Assembly (NCBI GenBank): GCA_937915975.1
Contig: CALGGL010000058.1
Coordinates: forward strand, 1 to 20,429
Origin: an uncultured Lachnospiraceae bacterium
GTDB taxonomy: Bacteria; Bacillota; Clostridia; Lachnospirales; Lachnospiraceae
Direction: 5' to 3'
DNA: 20,429 nt
Shown: positions 6,156 through 13,628 of the stretch, one piece after another
How positions within the stretch are numbered: the stretch's first letter is position 1
Layout of the letters: every line of letters starts with the position of its first letter
Translations under genes and position numbers: made by a program
The notes under the pieces: generated by a model
Databases searched by the model: none
Told to the model about the DNA's origin: nothing
Seen by the model: the letters and a program-made list of their open reading frames with translations, nothing else

Positions 6156-6915
6156 GTATATAGCAGATAATCAGATGGAAGAAATAAGATATAAATATGG
6201 CAATAAAATTGTATTGTTTTCGAAAGCACAAAGAACCATTAAACAGTGGTATAAAGCATTTGTATTACAATACCCACCGTCTAGCATAAATAATTACAGG
6301 GATAGTTGGTTTCACTATAGAAAAATTTGGACAGAACGTAGTTATTATGAAGTCACATGTCAAACTGCTAATTTTGATGAACATATTCAAAGAGCGGAAA
6401 AAGATGCAATTGTTAATTTTTTTCAGATAATGACTGAACATATAGAGTTTTGGTATCATGTTAATAAAATAGAGATACCGGCAGACATGATAGATTATAT
6501 AACTAAAGATGTTGAAAAAATATATAAAAAATCTGAAATATTGGATAAACAAGGTAAATTTTGGATAGTTGAATTGTTTAATTATTATAAGAGTGAAAGA
6601 GAGGCAGTATTTTCAGTGATATATGCAGCACAACAGTATGTGCTGAATTCAAAGGAAATATTAAGACAGTTGCAACTATTGTTACATAATATTAAGAATA
6701 TTACTTTGAATATAAGATTAGGTGCTTCTGATATTGATAGAATTGAATATCCAGGGAAATATGTTGATGATTGCAAAAAATATTACCAAGAATTGTATGA
6801 TTATTTTTATACAAATGATAATGGTGATTTATTAACTTTATTATGTATTACATCTGTTGTAAAGGCAAATTGGGATTGCTATATTGATGAAAAGAACGCT
6901 GAAGTGAAAGAATGA
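6142..6915 (+). CDS. Helical protein with a HEPN-like R-D-x3-H motif, last gene of the MBL operon
   Basis: 257 aa from ATG 6142 (Met3 at 6148 is equally possible). The same frame runs open further upstream, but those codons overlap the 73-aa gene. The protein looks all-helical and soluble. 'YRDSWFHYRKIW' holds R53-D54-x3-H58, matching the HEPN RNase signature (Arg, a polar residue, then His 4-6 positions later). The helix after it ('FDEHIQRAEKDAIVNFFQ', residues 78-95) resembles the second helix seen in several HEPN families. A further R175-x6-H182 occurs later. If HEPN, it would be an RNA-cleaving or RNA-binding effector acting in the cytoplasm. I infer this from the motif only; structure comparison is needed. 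The gene ends the operon, about 170 bases before a terminator. Confidence 0.65.
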   Translation: MSMDKYIADNQMEEIRYKYGNKIVLFSKAQRTIKQWYKAFVLQYPPSSINNYRDSWFHYRKIWTERSYYEVTCQTANFDEHIQRAEKDAIVNFFQIMTEHIEFWYHVNKIEIPADMIDYITKDVEKIYKKSEILDKQGKFWIVELFNYYKSEREAVFSVIYAAQQYVLNSKEILRQLQLLLHNIKNITLNIRLGASDIDRIEYPGKYVDDCKKYYQELYDYFYTNDNGDLLTLLCITSVVKANWDCYIDEKNAEVKE

Positions 6916-6931
6916 TTATTATGTTAATTAA

Positions 6932-7042
6932 TGCAGTGAACTTAGTTTCAGTGAAAGGGATATTAATATAATTGACTTCATGTATGAATCGCAAATTAGA
7001 TGTAATGTAGCAAGAATAAATGTATTTATGAAGAAATTCTGA
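6932..7042 (+). pseudogene. Possible 3' fragment of a lost gene
   Basis: A 36-codon frame between a TAA (6929-6931) and a TGA reads like coding sequence ('SFSERDINIIDFMYESQI', then 'RCNVARINVFMKKF') with no start codon at its head. Family unknown. It sits between the MBL operon and the terminator, so it may be the tail of a gene deleted when this region was assembled. It could also be chance in AT-rich DNA. Confidence 0.3.
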
Positions 7043-7083
7043 AACCTCAAAGATTTATGTTGATTAAGAAAGTTGGAAACAGA

Positions 7084-7119
7084 AAAACCCTTACCTATAT
7101 ATAAATCGGTAAGGGTTTT
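7084..7119. terminator. Bidirectional rho-independent terminator
   Basis: A perfect 12-bp stem, AAAACCCTTACC (7084-7095) with GGTAAGGGTTTT (7108-7119), and a 12-base loop. T-rich sequence follows on both strands. It lies between the plus-strand MBL operon and the converging minus-strand gene whose stop is at 7132, and can serve both. Confidence 0.85.
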
Positions 7120-7131
7120 CTTTGTTGCAAT

Positions 7132-8031
7132 CTAATTTGCAAACATATTTTTTAAAGCATCTATCAGACTTCCAAAGCTGAATATATATACAAAAGCTAT
7201 AAGTATAAGAGTGACTATTCCGGTTATTGCTATATCTTTCTTTTGCTTATCATTCATCTGTAAAACTATGCGTGCTATTATATAAATGGCAAGCATTATA
7301 AGATATAGATTAATCAAATTGGTTATATGTATAAGCTTTCCTGCGTGAAGTATAAAAGCATATATAAGATATACTGCAAGTGCAGTCTTTTCATCCCATA
7401 TATTTATTCTGTTTTCGGAAAGGTAGTTTTTAAATGCCCATGTCGTTATAAGTAAAGCTATAAGTAATATGCCTGATAGTATGATTATACATATAATTTC
7501 TTCTTTATTTCCGCAAATAAGGCTGTCAAAATAGCTTATGTATAAATTATGTACCATAGTTGCAAAATGCCTTAAATCGTCCATAAAAAGCTTATTATCA
7601 AGTGTAAGTAATAGTGTTGCTATGATTGAGTATAAAAGGAACATACCGTATGAGGCTCTTATCGTTTTTAATGAAATGCTGTAATTGTGTGCAAGAAGTC
7701 TTTTTTCATTATTTATCTTCTTATTCGCAAGCTTTTCGACATTTTCCTTTTGATGCTTTTTTAGATTTATGTATTCGTTTACTTTATCGTTTGCTTTTTC
7801 CTCTCGCTCGTTTGCATTATTTAAGGCTATATATGCCGTTTTCTTAACGGCTTGGACTTCTTTCTTCATATCTTCTATGAATTGTTCTTTGTCTTTGGCA
7901 AGCTCTTTGTTTTCTCTCGATAGCTTGTCTATCAGAACCTTTTGCTTTTCGATTATCCGGCTCTCCAACGGTTGCCCGTTCAAGCTCTCGGTAGTATTGT
8001 TCAAGCTCTCTTCTTTGGCTTTCTTTGACAT
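7132..8031 (-). CDS. Coiled-coil, multi-TM protein resembling DUF6040 of mobile elements
   Basis: 299 aa from ATG 8031; a 12-codon upstream extension would start in sequence belonging to the fragment at 8032-8234, so the shorter start is used. Residues about 22-115 form a long charged coiled coil ('IDKLSRENKELAKDKEQF', 'EREEKANDKVNEYINLKK'). About five membrane segments follow, near 127-145, 178-200, 216-232, 236-256 and 267-287. This layout is that of DUF6040 proteins, which I know mainly from plasmids and integrative elements of Lachnospiraceae, often near relaxases. No relaxase or integrase is present here, so it appears to be a stranded piece of a mobile element. Its role is unknown. Confidence 0.65.
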   Translation of the reverse strand: MSKKAKEESLNNTTESLNGQPLESRIIEKQKVLIDKLSRENKELAKDKEQFIEDMKKEVQAVKKTAYIALNNANEREEKANDKVNEYINLKKHQKENVEKLANKKINNEKRLLAHNYSISLKTIRASYGMFLLYSIIATLLLTLDNKLFMDDLRHFATMVHNLYISYFDSLICGNKEEIICIIILSGILLIALLITTWAFKNYLSENRINIWDEKTALAVYLIYAFILHAGKLIHITNLINLYLIMLAIYIIARIVLQMNDKQKKDIAITGIVTLILIAFVYIFSFGSLIDALKNMFAN

Positions 8032-8234
8032 ATGGTAATAACAAGGAATGGTGGGATATTGATGCATTTAAGAATATTTTAGCTTCCGTAGGAACCTGGC
8101 AAACCTATGAATCTACAATAAAGTATTTTGATGATATGGATTATTATATGATTATTTATAAATGTGGAGATAAGTGGTATTTATATAATGAATCAATAAT
8201 TCAATTCAGCAATTACTGGGATATTAAAATGTAA
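8032..8234 (+). pseudogene. C-terminal fragment of an unidentified protein
   Basis: About 66 codons ending in TAA ('NNKEWWDIDAFKNILASV', 'YYMIIYKCGDKWYLYNES') look like real coding sequence: aromatic-rich, with alternating strands. There is no ATG with a ribosome site at the head; only a TTG at 8025 opens the frame, inside the N-terminus of the opposing gene. A good terminator follows five bases later. I read this as the tail of a gene cut by arrival of the DUF6040-like segment. The size and aromatic content would suit a small immunity-type domain, but no family is recognised. Confidence 0.5.
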
Positions 8235-8238
8235 AGAC

Positions 8239-8274
8239 AGCCCCTCACCGAAAATTTGGTGAGGGGCTATTTGT
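8239..8274 (+). terminator. Rho-independent terminator
   Basis: An 11-bp perfect stem AGCCCCTCACC (8239-8249) with GGTGAGGGGCT (8258-8268), 8-base loop, followed by ATTTGTTT. It ends the fragment at 8032-8234, which supports that fragment having been the end of a real gene. Confidence 0.8.
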
Positions 8275-8351
8275 TTCATTTTACTGTTTTATTTTTCTTT
8301 GGAATGTGTTATTATGTTTAAGGCAACATATGAATTGATAAGGGGTCAGGT

Positions 8352-8789
8352 ATGGATTATGAGGCATTGCTAAAAAAAGCTGAAGAGATTGCTACAAAGG
8401 CACATAAGGGACAGTTTGACCGGTGCGGAGTCGAGTACATCAATCACCCGAGGACCGTTGCTTCTTATGTGGATAATCCGAAAGAAAAAATAATTGCGTG
8501 GCTTCATGATACTATTGAGGATACAGACATAACAGAGTCAGATTTAAGGCCTATATTCGGTGACGAGATAACGGATACAGTTTTGATTCTCACCAGGCAT
8601 CCGGATGAGGATTATTTTGATTACATAAGAAGAGTTATGGAAAATCCTACAGCTATAAAGGTTAAGCTTGCTGATTTAACTCATAATATGCAGCCTGATA
8701 GAATTAAACATCCAAGTGATATGGATAACGAGAGAAGAGAAAAATACCAAAAAGCATATAAGATGCTTATAGATAAGTTAAATAATTAA
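8352..8789 (+). CDS. Small HD-domain hydrolase related to the SpoT/RelA HD domain
   Basis: 145 aa with AAGGGG just upstream of the ATG. The full chain is one HD domain: H18 in 'AHKGQFDRCGVEYINHP', H32, H52-D53 in 'WLHDTIEDTD', and D108 in 'KLADLTHNM'. These are the metal-binding positions of the (p)ppGpp hydrolase domain of SpoT/RelA. There is no synthetase, TGS or ACT domain, so it resembles a stand-alone hydrolase similar to small alarmone hydrolases (MESH1-like). Acting on (p)ppGpp is likely by family but not proven; other nucleotides are possible. A weak promoter (TTTTAT 8287-8292, N17, TATTAT 8310-8315) lies upstream. The tRNA gene follows 14 bases after the stop and may share its transcript. 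Confidence 0.8.
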   Translation: MDYEALLKKAEEIATKAHKGQFDRCGVEYINHPRTVASYVDNPKEKIIAWLHDTIEDTDITESDLRPIFGDEITDTVLILTRHPDEDYFDYIRRVMENPTAIKVKLADLTHNMQPDRIKHPSDMDNERREKYQKAYKMLIDKLNN

Positions 8790-8803
8790 ATACCTTAAAA
8801 TAT

Positions 8804-8876
8804 GCTTCTGTGGCTCAGTTGGTAGAGCGTCGCATTCGTAATGCGTAGGTCGTGGGTTCGAGTCCCATCAGAAGCT
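8804..8876 (+). tRNA. tRNA-Thr (anticodon CGT)
   Basis: A 73-base cloverleaf. The acceptor stem is GCTTCTG / CAGAAGC, and the D arm is GCTC-AGTTGGTA-GAGC. The anticodon loop TTCGTAA has anticodon CGT at 8837-8839, reading ACG. The T arm is GTGGG-TTCGAGT-CCCAT. The discriminator base is T and CCA is not encoded. The first anticodon-stem pair (T8830 with T8846) is mismatched. Confidence 0.95.
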
Positions 8877-8914
8877 TTTTTGATTTATGGGAATAATAAA
8901 AGGGGGAAAAATTT

Positions 8915-9670
8915 ATGTATCAAATCAACAATCTTTTTGACAACAAAAATATGACCTGTATCAACCAGCTTGGACAGTACAGAGTGTTTGAGCACCAGCA
9001 GGATTTGTCTGTAACACCGTCCAGTGCGGCAACACAGTACTTTGCAGCTAAGATGAATGTTCGCAAAAGACAGGTTCTTATTGAACTCAACAATACTGCT
9101 GCTAAGGTTCAGGCAGGTGCCATGCAGTGGATGATAGGAAATGTTTCCATGACATCCGGTGTTAAAGCGGGAAATTTCCTGGGCAAGATGGTAAGTGCTG
9201 CTGTGACGGGTGAAACCGTTGCAAAGCCTGAGTATGTCGGACAAGGATATGTTATGCTTGAACCTACATATAAACACATAATTATGATAGATGTGTCACA
9301 GTGGGGTTCGATTGTTCTTCAGGACGGACTCTTCCTTGCATGTGACAGCACCCTTCAGGATAAGGTTGTCTCAAGGAGCAATCTGTCTTCAGCCGCACTT
9401 GGAGGAGAGGGATTATTTAACCTTTGTCTACAGGGACAGGGTATAGCGGTTCTTGAAAGTCCGGTACCACAGCAGGAACTTATAGCATTTAATCTTCAGG
9501 ATGACGAGGTTAAGATTGACGGAAATATGGCTATAGCATGGTCCGGTTCACTTTCATTTACGGTTGAGAAGTCTTCAAAGAGTCTGATAGGTTCTGCGGT
9601 TTCCGGTGAAGGACTTGTAAATGTTTACAGAGGCACTGGTACAGTTCTTATGGCTCTTACAGATAAGTAA
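8915..9670 (+). CDS. AIM24 family protein
   Basis: 251 aa; strong ribosome site AAGGGGG before the ATG. The sequence is a beta-rich, glycine-rich chain with the look of the AIM24/TraB-like barrel family (PF01987): 'MQWMIGNVSMTSGVKAG', 'GQGYVMLEPTYKHIIMID', 'GEGLFNLCLQGQGIAVLES', and near the end 'AWSGSLSFTVEKSSKSLIGS' and 'GEGLVNVYRGTGTVLMAL'. No signal peptide or catalytic motif. The biochemical role of bacterial members is not settled. It lies 19 bases upstream of the next gene, so it is probably the first gene of the cluster reaching to 13491. Confidence 0.85.
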   Translation: MYQINNLFDNKNMTCINQLGQYRVFEHQQDLSVTPSSAATQYFAAKMNVRKRQVLIELNNTAAKVQAGAMQWMIGNVSMTSGVKAGNFLGKMVSAAVTGETVAKPEYVGQGYVMLEPTYKHIIMIDVSQWGSIVLQDGLFLACDSTLQDKVVSRSNLSSAALGGEGLFNLCLQGQGIAVLESPVPQQELIAFNLQDDEVKIDGNMAIAWSGSLSFTVEKSSKSLIGSAVSGEGLVNVYRGTGTVLMALTDK

Positions 9671-9689
9671 TTAATAAGAAGGCAAAGCT

Positions 9690-10964
9690 ATGAGTAATAA
9701 AGACGAGCGTTACGACAAACTTGATAATACGGCGAATTTATTTCCGATGATAGTAAGCGAAAGCATGAGCAATGTTTACAGGGTTTCGGTTACCCTTAAG
9801 TACGAAATTGTTCCGGATATACTGCAAAAGGCTGTGGACAAGGTGCTTCCTTATTTTGATGTGTTTAATTCAAAGATGACGGAAGGACTATTTTGGTATT
9901 ATTTTGAAACCAATCACAATATGCCGCCGAAGGTGGAGGAGGAAAACACATATCCATGCAGATATATCAATCCGCATACTAACAGAGATTACCAATTCCG
10001 TGTAAGCTACTATAAAAACAGGATAAATCTTGAGGTGTTCCATGCCGTGACTGACGGAAACGGTGCGCTCGCATTTTTGAAGGAGATAACATATCAGTAT
10101 TTAAGAGACAGGTATCCGGAGCTTAAGGAAACCAATCATGATATCCTAAGCCCTGAGACCTCTCTTGACAGGGAGGACAGCTATGTAAGAAATTATAAGC
10201 ATAGCAAGAAGAAAAAATATAAGAAGGAAAAGGCTTTTATTATCGAGGGAGAAAAGCTTCCGGAAACCGAGATAGGTGTAATTCACGGATATATCAAGGT
10301 GGATGATATTAAGAAAGTTTCAAAAAAGTACGGAGTTACGATCAATCAATATTTGCTCGGAAACTTTGCGTGGGCGGTATATAAGGAGTGTATGAAATCG
10401 CAGCCGGGCAAAAGACCGTTTTCGGCGTGTGTGCCTGTTAATTTAAGACCTTATTTTGAATCGGAAACACTCAAAAATTTCTTTGCTATTGTTTCCGCTA
10501 CATTCAGACCTACCAAGGAAAGCTATACCTTTGAGGAGGTTCTGGAGGAGGTTGCGGAAAGCTTAAGAAAGCAGATAACTAAAGAAAACCTTGAGGATAT
10601 TATTTCCTACAATGTTTCCAATGAGGAAAATAAATGGTTGAGAGCCGTTCCGCTTTTTATAAAGAGCTTTGTAATGAAGCGCATTTACCTTGCTTCCGCC
10701 AAGGCGAATACCACTACCGTAACCAACCTCGGTATAATAAAGGTTGCACCCGGCTATGAGGATTATATAGAAAAGTTTACTGCAGTATTATCCATGTCAC
10801 CCGGACAAAATATAAAGGCAACTGTTTTTTCGTATAACGGAACACTTGTATTTACATTTTGTTCAAGCATCCTTGAGACCAATGTTCAGAGAACCTTTTT
10901 CAGACATATGGTTGAGGATGGAATAGATGTGACTGTAGAAAGTAATGGTGCTTATTATGAATAG
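9690..10964 (+). CDS. Condensation / alcohol acetyltransferase-like acyltransferase
   Basis: 424 aa with AGAAGG before the ATG. The catalytic motif is H118-A-V-T-D122-G123 ('FHAVTDGNGAL'), the HxxxDG signature of the chloramphenicol acetyltransferase / condensation-domain fold. The long C-terminal half contains 'CVPVNLRPYF' (about 249-258) and 'TVTNLGIIKVAP', which match the second subdomain of alcohol acetyltransferase-like proteins. It would transfer an acyl group to an alcohol or amine, or esterify a lipid precursor; donor and acceptor are not visible. It has no carrier protein or adenylation partner here, so classical non-ribosomal peptide synthesis is unlikely. It overlaps the next gene by 8 bases. 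Confidence 0.75.
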   Translation: MSNKDERYDKLDNTANLFPMIVSESMSNVYRVSVTLKYEIVPDILQKAVDKVLPYFDVFNSKMTEGLFWYYFETNHNMPPKVEEENTYPCRYINPHTNRDYQFRVSYYKNRINLEVFHAVTDGNGALAFLKEITYQYLRDRYPELKETNHDILSPETSLDREDSYVRNYKHSKKKKYKKEKAFIIEGEKLPETEIGVIHGYIKVDDIKKVSKKYGVTINQYLLGNFAWAVYKECMKSQPGKRPFSACVPVNLRPYFESETLKNFFAIVSATFRPTKESYTFEEVLEEVAESLRKQITKENLEDIISYNVSNEENKWLRAVPLFIKSFVMKRIYLASAKANTTTVTNLGIIKVAPGYEDYIEKFTAVLSMSPGQNIKATVFSYNGTLVFTFCSSILETNVQRTFFRHMVEDGIDVTVESNGAYYE

Positions 10965-11655
10965 ATGCAGAAAATGTAATATCAATATTATGGATGATTC
11001 GATAGTTTGCCCTTTGTGTAAAAATGTGCTGGAGCTTTCGGACGACATGAGGGACACGGATAAATTCGGAATGTACAAGTCAAAATCCGTAAGCTATCCC
11101 GATATTGTCAAAAAGAGGAAATGGATAAAGTTTGTTATTAGACTGTGTATCTTCCTATCTGTAATTGCGGAGATAATTCTTGTGCTAATAAACTATGCAA
11201 CCTATAAGGGTACGCCTTGGTCGGTTGTTACGGGAGCTTGCTTTGCGTACATTTGCTTTACTATCGCTTATTCTGTTCAGCGTTATGTGAGTCACAGGTC
11301 AAAGCTTGCCGTCCAGACAATAGCCATGATACCTTTGATTATGATTATAGATTATGTATATGGCGGAAACGGCTGGTCGATTAATTTCGGTATACCGATT
11401 ATGGTGCTGGTGCTTGACTTAGTTGTATTTATTCTTTCGATGGTTAATTTTAAAAAATGTCATGTTTATCTTATGGTTCAACTGGTGGGAATTTTGATGA
11501 GCCTTATATGCAGCATAGTGGTGATTCTCGGAGATTATAAGGTTAAGATGCTTTCGATAGTTTCAACCGTTGTTTCGATAATAATATTTATGATTATTGT
11601 TTTACTTGGCGAGAAAAAGTCAACGAGCGAGCTCGCAAAAAGATTTAGGATTTGA
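10957..11655 (+). CDS. Zinc-ribbon six-TM membrane protein (DUF6320-like)
   Basis: 232 aa from the ATG at 10957; an ATG four codons earlier is possible. The N-terminus is a zinc ribbon, C4-x2-C7 and C18-x2-C21 ('CRKCNINIMDDSIVCPLC'). After a basic linker come about six membrane segments, near 57-79, 87-107, 117-135, 142-164, 168-191 and 197-217. It fits the DUF6320 family, which in Lachnospiraceae sits beside the same acyltransferase and alpha/beta hydrolase types as here. Its start overlaps the acyltransferase stop, so the two are probably translated together; it may anchor or regulate the pathway at the membrane. Confidence 0.75.
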   Translation: MNRCRKCNINIMDDSIVCPLCKNVLELSDDMRDTDKFGMYKSKSVSYPDIVKKRKWIKFVIRLCIFLSVIAEIILVLINYATYKGTPWSVVTGACFAYICFTIAYSVQRYVSHRSKLAVQTIAMIPLIMIIDYVYGGNGWSINFGIPIMVLVLDLVVFILSMVNFKKCHVYLMVQLVGILMSLICSIVVILGDYKVKMLSIVSTVVSIIIFMIIVLLGEKKSTSELAKRFRI

Positions 11656-11667
11656 TAGGAGAAAATT

Positions 11668-12582
11668 ATGGAGACAAGCTTACGTGCGAAGATGATGATT
11701 ACTCTTATTTCCGAATTTAATAAGAATAATTATCTGCGTACGCGATTAAGAGAAGAAAAAAGGCCTGACAGTGATATAGATAAGAACTTCAGATATCCGG
11801 AGCATTTGACCAAAACAAGAATTGATTTGGAAAACTTTCCAATGGAAATGCTCGAAAGAAATGATAAGGATACTCTGGAAAATCCGTCTGACAAGGTTAT
11901 TCTTCAGCTTCACGGCGGTGGTTATATAGGCGCATTTAAAAATGTTTACAGAGCTATGGCAGGGCTTTATGTTGAGGTTAGCAACGGTGCGAGTGTGCTT
12001 ACCGTTGATTACAGAGTCGGACCGGAATTTAAACATCCGGCTGCATTGGAGGACGCTGTGGCTGCTTATGACTGGCTTTTGGAAAATGGATATTCCGAGG
12101 ATAGGATTGTACTTGCCGGAGATTCGGCGGGTGGCGGACTTGCCATGTCGCTTTGTCACTATCTTAAGGATAAGAATCGCAAGCTTCCTTGTGCCATAGT
12201 TGCCATGTCTCCTTGGACAGATCTGCTTTCCACAGGAGATTCATATAAGGATAATTATGAGCTTGATCCTGTTTTCGGAAATGACAGCAGTGAGCTTATC
12301 TACAATAATCCTTATGTTGAAGATTCGGATAAGGGCGATAAATACATTTCTCCGTTATATGGGGATTTTGAAGGCTTTCCGCCTATGCTTATTCAAGTGG
12401 GTTCTTATGAAATGCTTCTTAGTGATTCGACTTTGGTAGCCCAAAAGGCAAAGGATGCGGGAGTACAGGTTAAGCTTTCCGTGTATGAGGGTATGTTCCA
12501 TGTGTTCCAAATGGGTGCAAAGCTTATGCCTGAGTCTATGAAGGCGTGGACAGAGGTAGGAAAGTTTTTTGAAGCGATATAA
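11668..12582 (+). CDS. Alpha/beta hydrolase, hormone-sensitive-lipase type esterase
   Basis: 304 aa; TAGGAG lies before the ATG, 12 bases after the previous stop. Oxyanion-hole motif H82-G-G-G85 ('LQLHGGGYIGAF'), nucleophile Ser153 in 'LAGDSAGGGLAM', acid Asp253 ('LLSDSTL') and His278 ('MFHVFQM') give a complete catalytic triad in HSL/family IV order. 'YRVGPEFKHPAALEDA' is also typical. It should cleave carboxylic esters in the cytoplasm; no signal peptide. Next to an acyltransferase it may hydrolyse or proof-read the ester or amide made there (inference). Confidence 0.88.
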   Translation: METSLRAKMMITLISEFNKNNYLRTRLREEKRPDSDIDKNFRYPEHLTKTRIDLENFPMEMLERNDKDTLENPSDKVILQLHGGGYIGAFKNVYRAMAGLYVEVSNGASVLTVDYRVGPEFKHPAALEDAVAAYDWLLENGYSEDRIVLAGDSAGGGLAMSLCHYLKDKNRKLPCAIVAMSPWTDLLSTGDSYKDNYELDPVFGNDSSELIYNNPYVEDSDKGDKYISPLYGDFEGFPPMLIQVGSYEMLLSDSTLVAQKAKDAGVQVKLSVYEGMFHVFQMGAKLMPESMKAWTEVGKFFEAI

Positions 12583-12594
12583 AAGAGGTGTCTT

Positions 12595-13491
12595 ATGAAA
12601 GTTGCACTTTACCAGATGAATATAGTCTGGGAAAATAAAGATGAAAATTTAAAAAAGTTAGAGGATGTTCTTTGCGCATTTGAAGACAGAAAGGTTGATT
12701 TACTGCTTATGCCCGAGACATCACTTACCGGGTTTTCAATGAACACCGATGTAACGGGCGAGGAGAATTTTGAAACAGTTGAAAAAGTCAAAAGGCTTGC
12801 AACAAAATATGGTGTTGCAATAGGCGTAGGATGGGTTAAGAAGATAAACAACGATTCTAATGATGACTCGCACGCTAAAAAGGAAAATGATAAATCCATT
12901 ACACAAAGGATGTGCGAGAATCATTATTCTATAGTCGGACCGGATGATATCAATGGCTTTGACGATATGGATAAACCTGATGTACTTGATGTTCCTATGC
13001 TTCTTGATTATGCAAAGATACATCCTTTTAGTTATTCGGGTGAGGATAAATATTTTGTCGGAGGAGATTATCAGGATTTCCTGTTTTACAAGGATTTTAA
13101 TATCAGTACCGCAGTTTGCTATGACTTAAGATTTCCGGAAATCTTTCAAACTATGTCTAAGAAAGCCGATATGATAATCGTACCTGCAAACTGGCCTGCC
13201 GCAAGGATTTCACATTGGAATAAGCTTCTTATGGCTAGAGCTATAGAAAATCAGTGCTATATAGCAGGAATAAACTGTGTGGGTATAATAGACGGCACGA
13301 ATTATGAAGGCGGTACGATGATGATTAACCCGCATGGAGAAATTGTTTTGCCTGATGAAATGATTGGCTATGACAATGACGAAGCTGTTTTTATATATGA
13401 TTTGGAAAATGATGTCCAAATGGCAAGAAAAGCTTTTCCTACCAAGGCGGACAGAAGAGAGGATTTGTATCTTAGTCTTATGAGAGGATAA
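12595..13491 (+). CDS. Carbon-nitrogen hydrolase (nitrilase superfamily amidase)
   Basis: 298 aa; AGAGGTG before the ATG, 12 bases after the esterase. The catalytic triad is Glu41 ('MPETSLTGFS'), Lys141 ('LDYAKIHPFSYSGE') and Cys175 ('AVCYDLRFPEIF'). This is the omega-amidase/carbamylase-like branch, acting on small amides. Two polar stretches, about residues 84-107 (asparagine, aspartate and lysine rich) and 118-136 ('DINGFDDMDKPDVLD'), look like insertions between normally adjacent core strands; they fall at the surface loops around the 'NHYSIVGP' strand. It is the last gene of the cluster and is followed by a terminator. Confidence 0.88.
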   Translation: MKVALYQMNIVWENKDENLKKLEDVLCAFEDRKVDLLLMPETSLTGFSMNTDVTGEENFETVEKVKRLATKYGVAIGVGWVKKINNDSNDDSHAKKENDKSITQRMCENHYSIVGPDDINGFDDMDKPDVLDVPMLLDYAKIHPFSYSGEDKYFVGGDYQDFLFYKDFNISTAVCYDLRFPEIFQTMSKKADMIIVPANWPAARISHWNKLLMARAIENQCYIAGINCVGIIDGTNYEGGTMMINPHGEIVLPDEMIGYDNDEAVFIYDLENDVQMARKAFPTKADRREDLYLSLMRG

Positions 13492-13519
13492 AGGTGTGTC
13501 AGGAGGACACACCTTTCTT
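13490..13519 (+). terminator. Rho-independent terminator
   Basis: An 11-bp stem AAAGGTGTGTC (13490-13500) with GACACACCTTT (13506-13516), loop AGGAG, starting at the stop codon of the amidase gene. It separates the metabolic cluster from the two-component system. Confidence 0.85.
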
Positions 13520-13544
13520 AATAAATTCTTAAAATATTAATTAC

Positions 13545-13573
13545 TTTCTTTTTAAATATATTTTTTGTATAAA
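13545..13573 (+). promoter_or_regulatory. Weak candidate promoter for the two-component system
   Basis: TTTCTT (13545-13550), 17 bases, then TATAAA (13568-13573) in a very AT-rich gap after the terminator. The -35 box is poor. The gene starts at 13629. Confidence 0.3.
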
Positions 13574-13628
13574 AGAGTCAAATGATATATCGTGTCGTGT
13601 AACGGACATAAGGGGTAAGGAGGATAAA

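Noticed and set aside
7844..8044. Arg/Glu/Gln-rich minus-strand open frame overlapping the start of the DUF6040-like gene, reminiscent of a relaxase tail
   Set aside because: Could be a mobilisation protein end, but the coiled-coil frame continues smoothly into membrane segments and there is no other relaxase sequence nearby.
8804..8876. tRNA gene as an integration site of the accessory segment
   Set aside because: The accessory DNA lies on the 5' side of the tRNA, beyond the HD gene; no integrase and no repeat of the tRNA 3' end were seen.
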